This document shows, piece by piece, positions 57,665-64,000 of a DNA stretch of 64,000 bases. Origin of the DNA: Polytrichum commune (Eukaryota > Streptophyta > Polytrichopsida > Polytrichales > Polytrichaceae); NCBI GenBank assembly GCA_950295325.1, contig OX485808.1:40692527-40756526 (forward strand), given 5' to 3'. Numbering within the stretch: position 1 is the stretch's first letter; each line of letters starts with the position of its first letter. The notes below the pieces were generated by a model. That model was given only the letters and a program-made list of their open reading frames with translations, did not search any database and was not told the DNA's origin. The position numbers were made by a program, and so were the translations under genes.

Positions 57665-57785
57665 TGGACGCATGACTTAAGGTCGCCGTAGCAAGAACTT
57701 GTGAGAGCTGTTCTCCAACGCTGACACTATAACATTAACAAAAACTAGTTGAAACCAGCCAATGCAAAAGAGAAGAGAGGGAGAC
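57665..57785 (+). repeat. local direct repeat, unit A
   Basis: Shares with 58024-58186 the order TGGACGCATGACTT, GCAAGAACTTGTGAGAGCTG, GCTGACACTATAA, CCAGCCAATGCAAAAGAG. Partial extra copies of the GCAAGAA(C/G)TT...GAGCTG word occur at about 57370-57395, 57638-57662 and 57797-57825, so this is a small decayed cluster. Confidence 0.7.
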
Positions 57786-58023
57786 TTGATCGCTGCAGCA
57801 AGAAGTTCGCAGAGCTGCTCTGCGCTGGTGAAATTAGTAATAAGATGAGCACTCCTCGAAGACACTGCAAGAGAGCAACAATTTCGACCATTTCGTTGCA
57901 TCTTCAAGCGAAGCAGGATGTGCAACTTACTAACCTTCTGACATTCAATACATTGGAAATGAGCTCATGAGAGATGCATCGGCATCAAATCCATCATTCG
58001 GTCGTTGAAAATTTGAACTAAAT

Positions 58024-58186
58024 TGGATGCATGACTTGGGTCGCTGCAGCAGGAACTTGTGAGAGCTGTTAGGCTGCAATGCTGACACTATAATGACAAT
58101 AACAATATGAAGTTGGAAGCCAGCCAATGCAAAAGAGGAGAGTTGAGTTGAGAAGAGAAGAGAAGAGAAGAGAAGAGAGGGAGACA
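58024..58186 (+). repeat. local direct repeat, unit B, with GAGAA microsatellite
   Basis: Second main copy of the unit at 57665-57785. It contains a (GAGAA)n run at about 58150-58177 that is short in unit A, showing expansion after duplication. Confidence 0.7.
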
Positions 58187-58421
58187 CCTTTTCGCTACCT
58201 CCTCGAGCGGAGCAGGCTGTGCTTCGTCATTGCGCTCTCCATGAATGCGGCATTTGCTTTCGTCAGATGTGGAAGCCGAAGTGGACATGGCTGAACAGAG
58301 CTGCTCCTTCACCACAACACAAAGAACAGAAACAATCACATGGCTATTGGATCTTGGCAATCAGATGGTACTTAAATCACTTAGATTTTAGAAGTAAGAA
58401 ATATACATATTCACATGTACC

Positions 58422-59952
58422 AGTTTAGTCTTCACATTCCGGATTTCCTTGCGAGCAATATTAATCTGGTGGCTTAACCACGGAACTGAGCAATAGGCTG
58501 ATTACACAGAATGCGAACACAATGACTTTTGAAACCGTAAAACCGTAAAACCCACGGTCGTTACAGCTTGCAGAAAACTGAGTTTAGGAATACTTTAAAT
58601 ACAAACACAGGAAAATGCTTATTATTTCTTCAGTTTGATATAGAGATTCATATTAAACAGATGTAACAAATGAATCAGTAAGCAACAGCCAAGATGGCCA
58701 ATAGAACCACTCAAATAATGAAGTCCTCACATCTTAAATACACATGTAAGAAAAATTCTTAGCAACCAAGTTAAGGCTGTCAAAGTCAGTTGGAGAAAGA
58801 GTAAGTTGATGCAAGACCTGCTTAATCGTGATAGATGCTGAAGGTAGGCAGGCCAGGTTGCCTTTAGAACCTGCTGCAAGTAGGAGAGTTGCCTCACCCC
58901 AAGCATTGCCTGCGCGAAGTGTAAATATAGGAGGTTTCAAATACATGTTAACAAGCAGAACGAAAAATGAACAATCAACACCCTAAGAGATTTCCTTGAA
59001 TAGTCAGATGAAAGAATATCTCAGTTCACTCTTAAAGTCAGCAACATCCCACACTACGGAGAGGGCTGCCTGTGGAACTTACATCATGGTATTGTATGCT
59101 GCGAATGCCTCTGTTTCATAAACCAACTTCTCACCATCCTACAATTAACATGCCATAATTAGAATGAATTGCACAGAAAAGCTTTACAAATTTAGGTAAG
59201 AATGGATAACTATGAGACATAAGGTTAAATTAACCCTATTCACCATGAGGAAACTTCACTTACAATTTACTGCTGCTCAATGCCGCCTCAATTCAAGCTT
59301 TACTTAGTAGTGCCCTGTGGAATTGATGTATATATAGATAGGTTATCAGGGTCTACATCTTGCAGGTAAAGAAGCTCGGCCATTATAGGTTCGGTGACAG
59401 ATGGGACTGAGGATACGCCCAAGGAGTTAATTATGCAATTCTCGAACAAACACACAATGGATTACTGTGACACATACGCTGAATTAACCCTACTCACCAT
59501 GAAGAAACTTCACATACAATTTACTGCCTCTGAAAGCCGTTCAATGCTGCTCAATTCAAGCTTTTACTTGGTAGTGCCTGTGGAGTTGATGGACATACAG
59601 AAAGGTTCTTCGTATTGCAGGTAAAGAAACTCAGCCATTGTGACAGCTGGGACTAAAGACATGCCCAAGAAGAAAATGCGATTCTTGAACAAGTATGACG
59701 GCAGGTCTGGAGGTGGCTGCTGTGTTGCATCTCCCCGTTTGAACAAGCAGAATTGGAAACGGAAGAAGCAATCAGTGTGCAAAGAGAAGACGCAGAGTGC
59801 CGCGGAGTGAGGTTCAAGCGGCTCCTTGAATGGATGATAAAATCCGACGGGCAGCTAGAAATTTTAGATGCACCCTGCAGCACGGGTGGCCCGGACTTCC
59901 CGCGGGTAACCCGGCCACTAGCGCGGGTCACCTGTACTTTTGCAGGGGACAC
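58422..59952 (-). pseudogene. CLPR4: ClpR4-like plastid Clp protease subunit, pseudogene
   Basis: Recognisable in pieces on the minus strand. A Ser/Arg-rich transit-like frame runs from 59952. The mature start is PPPDLPSYLFKNRIFFLGMS to INSTGTTK (about 59740-59567). Next come DGEKLVYETEAFAAYN (59138-59083), then YLKPPIFTLRAGNAWGEATL to ITIKQ (58944-58818), and finally PIAQFRG and NIARKEIRNVKTKL (58497-58422). ClpR subunits are non-catalytic ring members of the chloroplast Clp protease; GNAWGEA lacks the catalytic Ser, as expected of ClpR. Lesions: the transit frame is out of phase with the mature frame; about four codons are lost after SLVPAVT; the donor after STGTTK is damaged so that TAA follows; the acceptor before YLKPP reads AT instead of AG; there is a TAA stop after FRG; and a frameshift precedes NIARKEI. 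The first mature exon is also duplicated at 59316-59440. The last exon was not found. Confidence 0.82.
59215..59695. repeat. tandem duplication containing a ClpR4 exon
   Basis: The segment 59215-59440 is a direct copy of 59470-59695 (shared TTAACCCTA, TCACCATGA, GAAACTTCAC, CAATTCAAGC and TTGCAGGTAAAGAA). On the minus strand both encode versions of the same exon. The proximal copy keeps VTEPIMAELLYLQ, including the residues lost from the other copy, but is frameshifted at INST. Confidence 0.82.
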
Positions 59953-61425
59953 ATACCGACGAAATTCCTACTCTGCTCTCCCAGGCAACGAAAGCAAAGG
60001 AAAACAACAGAATGTGGAACTCTACCCCAACCATCTAAATCGAACGGCTCATATTTACTCGTGTATCACTTAAATCGCCAATTAAAATATCACTAACAAA
60101 ATAAACCATCGAATTAGTTATTTATTTGGATCCAAATTATCAATTTCCATCTAAATTGATGTCCACTGATGAATCATGAATCCATGTATTATATTTGATC
60201 ATTAACTTTCACTTAGTAAAATGAACACAAATCAATTAACACGCATGTTAAACCACAAAACTATCATCTCAAGTATCCCAATGTGCTATGTTATATGCCA
60301 TAATGTAAATTAAATCTCACTAAAATAATTACTTATGTTGACGAATAATAACATAAGTTTGGCAATTAATAAACGTGACATTTTGAGACTTTTAGACATC
60401 TAGTTTAGGTCCTTCAAAAATAATGTACATGACATCAAATACCATAAATAGTGTAATTACTCTCATGACTCATCCTCATCCAAGAATAGTATGGTTATCA
60501 AAATTTGTTACAAGTTTTCATCCATGAAGACGAGATGTCATTCAAATTTCTTAGAATTTGTCCATGAGTTGATTGATCATGACTGATAACGAGATTCAAA
60601 TAGGTGGATGACTCGCCACTGTAGCTCGTCATCCACTCTCATGTACGAACCAATTATGGTACGAAGTTATATTTTTTTTATAGAAAAGATATGTTAACAT
60701 GCTTGTGAACATGTATTAACATCCTCTTGAGAGTGTTTATCTCTTCCTCTCGAGGGTCTTCTCTATAATGTTACATTAGGTTTTACTTTAAAGGCCTCTC
60801 CCGAGACTCGCATTTTGACCTTTGACTTTACTTTTTGTATTTCACCCACCACATAGAATCTGAAATCATGAAAGAAAAATTCCACTCTCCCTAATCCCCA
60901 AGGATAAAACTCAAAGATTCAAGTCGTTGCATGGTTAACACTCAACGCCCCTCACTCTCTCTAGCTCTATCTACACCTCTTGTGTCACTAAGACTTAACA
61001 TGCGAAAACTACACGATTTAGTGTCTTGTAGTAACCAATAAATCATCAAAAAGAAATAGGTAATACATGAAGGAGAAGTGTATTACAGGGAATAAGGACA
61101 CCACGCGAGATGGTAGCCAAGCATAGGTGTTAGTGATCCCCACAATATAATACCGAACGTTAAGGCCCATGGACGAATTTCAACAACTTTGATTGGCTAG
61201 AGACATGTAATGCTCCAATCATAAACGTCAGAATTACACTCCAAAATACATGGGATACATTATGCAAAGTAAGGGTACCTCATATTACAAAGGCGAATTC
61301 GGCCTGGGTCTTTATGGAAATTCCAACATCCTCTACTCCACTCTAGACAATATTTAGCTTTTCCTTTAAAGACGCCTCTCGAGAATATATAATTAGCAAG
61401 TTGTTACTTTAAATGGCTTTGAGAC
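59953..61425. other. intergenic DNA, no gene seen
   Basis: AT-rich from about 60060 onward, with no protein-like frame. The first 100 bp may be the former promoter of the ClpR4-like copy. Confidence 0.5.
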
Positions 61426-61945
61426 GCGTTGATGTCGTATGACCCAAACCTTAGGTTGTCGTTGTGACTGTCGCCTACGGCCGCGCGGGATGGCATCCTG
61501 AGCATCTGGAAGGAGGCCGACATGATCAAGGTGTTGGACGAGGAGGTGAAGAACGTGACGGAAGGAGGCGAAGAAAAAGACGACGAGGTGGTGATGTCGA
61601 TGTTGTGGCATGAGAAGCTGAAGCTGGTCCTTGTCACCGACGGTGCCGATGGGTGCCGCTACTACACGGCCAAGTTCAAGGGGCTGGTGGACTCCTTCAA
61701 GGTTGCGACCGTGGACACCACGGGTGCAGGGGATGCTTAATTTTGTGGCTGGGTTTATGAGGAAGCTCATTCAAGATCAGAAACTCATCTCCGACGAACC
61801 TAAGTTGTGAGATGCGTTGCGGTTTGCCAACGCGTGTGGGGCCATCACCACCACTGAGCGCGGTGCCATCCCTGCTCTTCCAGACACCAAGACTGCGGAG
61901 AAGCTAATCAAGCGAGCCACTCTTGACTTATTAACCATGGTGTGA
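61426..61945 (+). pseudogene. fructokinase (pfkB family) pseudogene, 3' half only
   Basis: Fructokinase phosphorylates fructose with ATP. Only the C-terminal half is present, starting abruptly at LMSYDPNLRL and running through [39 protein letters not shown] and the pfkB signature [44 protein letters not shown] and PALP follow. Three lesions are visible: TGA at 61465-61467 where family members have Trp (LPLW), a 4-bp insertion TAAT at 61738-61741 directly after the catalytic GAGDA, and TGA at 61808-61810 for an Arg (CGA to TGA). The frame otherwise reads on to a normal-looking end at 61945. No intron interrupts 520 bp of coding sequence, so a 5'-truncated retrocopy is likely. The 3' flank has no obvious poly(A) tract. 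Confidence 0.88.
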
Positions 61946-62404
61946 TTAATTGCAGAGAAATTGGCCCATTATATGTATACTCACAAGCATTTTGTATGTA
62001 AATTCATAAGCATATTGTATATAAACTCATAAGCATTTTGAATATAAGTTGGGTGATTAATTGCAGATAAAACCCATTGTTTTTTCAGACATACAAGCAC
62101 TTTGAGTTTGTAGCTCTTGGAGAAACCCTTGTATTATAAAGGAAAAGTAAAGAGCTGTGTACGTCCTTTCTTGTGGGCTTCTACAAAGCTTGAAATAAAA
62201 CATCAAAATTCCCTATAGTAAGGTCAGCAATGAGTCGATGTCTGTATTGTGCTGCGAACATTGGAGTATATTTGGTTGTGTGCTTTTCACAGGGCTAGTA
62301 TACTGTCATGGGTGCCCACTTCTAATTAACTATGTCTTGTGGAGCTCCATTTGAAAGAGATGAAGCCCTTCAAGCTTTGTATATCTTGGCTATCTCTTCA
62401 TCTT

Positions 62405-63100
62405 GAATGGGACTGTTTCTCAAACGGTCTGTAACAGTTTCATACATGACCACGTAATGATGCTGATGACATTTATTCCATGCATGATCCCATAATCACA
62501 TTTAGAGTTTCTCAGAATGTAGGTACAATTTGCAGCTAATTCATATGTAATGTGGGCTTTTGCGCACTGGGTACTGATGATTCAGGGATTTGCAGCTGTC
62601 CAGTTCATCCATGTCCAGTTTATGGATGGCTGGAATGTGATTGTTTTTCAGGCGATCTGTAATATTTTCAAACACCTGAGTCCACGTGATGATGCTGATG
62701 ACATTTACTCTATCCATGATTCCATGAGCACAGATACTTCTCAGAATACAGATATTTGTAGCTAATTCAAAAAGTAATCTAGACTAGAGTGCACTTGGTG
62801 ATGACCTACAGCTGTCCAGTTGATCTATGAACACATGGGAGATGGCTGGAACAATTTATGTTTTGAATGGACCTTCGGTAGAGGTTCGGTAGTCGATATT
62901 GCAAGCACTACACATTTTCATACATCTCCACGTAATGATACTGATAACCTTTATTCTTCCCACCTTCCCATGAGCACAGATAGATACTTCTCAGAACACA
63001 GACATTATTTGAAACAGCTCATTCATAAGGAATCAAGACTTTTGTGTGCGGGGCGATGACTGCTCAGTGATTTGCAGGTCGTCATGTCCAATTGATCTAC
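62405..63100. repeat. three-copy tandem repeat, unit 205-270 bp
   Basis: Units at about 62405-62615, 62620-62823 and 62828-63100. Each runs in order through a (T/G)GAATG block, a TCATACAT/CACGTAATGATGCTGATGA block, CCATGA(G/T)(C/A)CA, TTCTCAGAA, a GCTAATTCA-like word and CAGCTGTCCAGTT-like ends. Copies are roughly 70-75% alike by eye. It lies between the fructokinase pseudogene and the 3' end of the S1-type gene. Confidence 0.72.
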
Positions 63101-63204
63101 AGTATGTACACAGTGATGGTTAGATTGGATCGGTTTATTCTGTTCTTGGACCTAATTCTTCGCGGGCAGTTGATCGACGTTGCCGCAAGCACTGCTGTAA
63201 CAAC

Positions 63205-63882
63205 TCAAGCTGCAGGGCGGGGAGTTGGGGCTGTGCCATCAATCTGAGCTGGCTTAGCCTGAGGCGCGTCCCACTGTTGGACAAGGTAGAACGGATTCCG
63301 GGAGTCCGAGCGGTAGAAGCCATCGACCCTCACATCCCACACACAGCGCGTGCACACGAAGGGTTGCCTCCCTATGTAGCCGCCGCCAGGGTAGACCACC
63401 ACATGCGCCTGACGGAAGGTGGCAGCGTCGGCCCCCATAACGAAGTTGCACCAGAACAGGGTGGTGCCCCAGATGTTGGGGGTGAAATCGAAGTAGAAGT
63501 AGTCGGTCTCGTCGCTGAGCGAGTGCATGCCCAAGTCATCGTCCCGGGACGCGCAATCGAAGGAGATGGGGCCACCAACGTGGTTGTTGATCATCACCCA
63601 GTCCCTAGGAAAAAACGGCAATCGACTTGTGGTCGAATTGATCGAAGCATTCTTGGGTCCGCCGATGACCACCGACGGCACAGAATCATTGATGTTCGTA
63701 GAGCTGGATAATCTGCCGGTCGACGTTACAATTGTACCGTGATGATTCTGGGAGCCTGCAGCGTGTTTGGTGGATATTCGTGCAGAATTCGCGAACCCGG
63801 TGGTCATTGCAGTGATGATGAGCACCATTAAGACGCTCAAGAGCTTCAATTTGCGCAGAGTTGCCATCATAATGCTCTTCAT
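63205..63882 (-). CDS. secreted S1-family protein (S-protein homologue)
   Basis: A small secreted protein of the plant self-incompatibility S1 family. In poppy the founding members act as pollen-rejection ligands; most homologues have unknown roles. The intronless frame encodes 225 residues. A signal peptide is clear: MKSIMMATLRKLKLLSVLMV then LIITAMTTGFANSA, with likely cleavage near residue 33. A Ser/Thr-rich spacer (about 34-90) precedes the S1 domain. The domain reads VMINNHVGGPISFDCASRDD, DLGMHSLSDETDYFYFDFTP, NIWGTTLFWCNF, CTRCVWDVRVDGFY and ends LVQQW. The family cysteines (FDC, FWC, and CTRC near the end) and the NIWGTTLFWC core are present. The C-terminal tail APQAKPAQIDGTAPTPRPAA is a Pro/Ala-rich extension beyond the usual end. 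The start could also be the ATG at codon 5 or 6. It is likely intact and apoplastic. Confidence 0.9.
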   Translation of the reverse strand: MKSIMMATLRKLKLLSVLMVLIITAMTTGFANSARISTKHAAGSQNHHGTIVTSTGRLSSSTNINDSVPSVVIGGPKNASINSTTSRLPFFPRDWVMINNHVGGPISFDCASRDDDLGMHSLSDETDYFYFDFTPNIWGTTLFWCNFVMGADAATFRQAHVVVYPGGGYIGRQPFVCTRCVWDVRVDGFYRSDSRNPFYLVQQWDAPQAKPAQIDGTAPTPRPAA

Positions 63883-64000
63883 TAACCCTGCATGAATTCC
63901 AGTGAATCGCTTTTTGTCAAGAAGTCCGGGTAAAGCCTAGCTAGTAGTGGTACAACCAGGACATGATCGATTTGCTTCAATAAGTCAAATTGGCTTTGTG

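Larger units (their letters stand above)
56633..58421. other. upstream region of SFI1-like gene with degenerate duplications
   Basis: No complete gene. A minus-strand frame at about 58288-58190 (MSTSASTSDESKCRIHGERN ... EEVAKR, followed by a GTGTCT donor-like site) looks like a protein N-terminus. Other fragments share SSHKFLLQRP and EQLCELLAAA-like words in repeated DNA. They may be alternative first exons or relics of the ClpR4-like copy next door. Confidence 0.3.

Noticed and set aside
63277-63711. Plus-strand frame of 144 codons
   Set aside because: It is antisense to the S1-domain gene, which carries the signal peptide and conserved cysteines.
1-64000. CRISPR arrays, operons, prophage or bacterial systems
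   Set aside because: Gene structure is eukaryotic throughout. The regular repeats present are MITEs, microsatellites or short tandem duplications, without spacer organisation.

Overview
This window looks like nuclear DNA of a land plant. The evidence is a set of multi-exon genes with GT..AG introns that include chloroplast-targeted proteins: a ferrochelatase with a C-terminal chlorophyll a/b-binding-type segment, a ClpR4-like pseudogene and a conserved plastid protein. Plant-specific families (EML chromatin reader, S1/S-protein homologue) and AT-rich intergenic DNA full of short inverted-repeat transposons point the same way. An SFI1-type (centrin-binding) repeat protein fits a plant with flagellated sperm, such as a bryophyte, lycophyte or fern, but the species cannot be fixed from the sequence. 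Nothing suggests a prokaryote, an organelle genome or a virus.

Layout. 1-4.1 kb: gene-poor DNA. 4.2-8.0 kb (+): complete nine-exon plastid ferrochelatase behind a GGCCCA/telo-box promoter. 9.4-11.0 kb (-): intronless EML gene (ENT plus Agenet/Tudor domains). 11-19.8 kb: probable EML leader, then repeats including a Tourist-like MITE and an hAT-like MITE with an 8-bp target duplication. 19.8-21.7 kb (-): two-exon plastid protein of unknown function, surrounded and invaded by repeats. 23.9-25.2 kb: internally shortened hAT transposon with intact ends. 29.8-31.9 kb (+): four-exon AK1/UMP-CMP-type nucleotide kinase, possibly with an Arg/His-rich extra exon at 32.2-32.5 kb. 33-42 kb: non-coding DNA with hairpin elements and a second Tourist-like copy. 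42.8-46.2 kb (+): six-exon coiled-coil protein. 48.3-49.9 kb (+): RPL31. 50-53.7 kb: MITEs and a duplicated segment. 53.7-56.6 kb (-): SFI1-like protein with a repetitive C-terminal tail. 58.4-60.0 kb (-): ClpR4-like pseudogene with a duplicated exon. 61.4-61.9 kb (+): intronless fructokinase pseudogene. 62.4-63.1 kb: three-copy tandem repeat. 63.2-63.9 kb (-): secreted S1-family protein.

The genes do not form a pathway; they are ordinary dispersed plant genes. RPL31 and ferrochelatase share the GGCCCA plus TTAGGGTTT promoter grammar. The unusual content is the possible basic extension on the nucleotide kinase, the SFI1-like protein with its tail repeats, the two decaying chloroplast/sugar-metabolism gene copies at the right end, and several transposon families whose ends and target duplications can be read directly.

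Gene boundaries were built by hand from splice-site consensus, reading phase and family similarity remembered from general knowledge. No database search was run.
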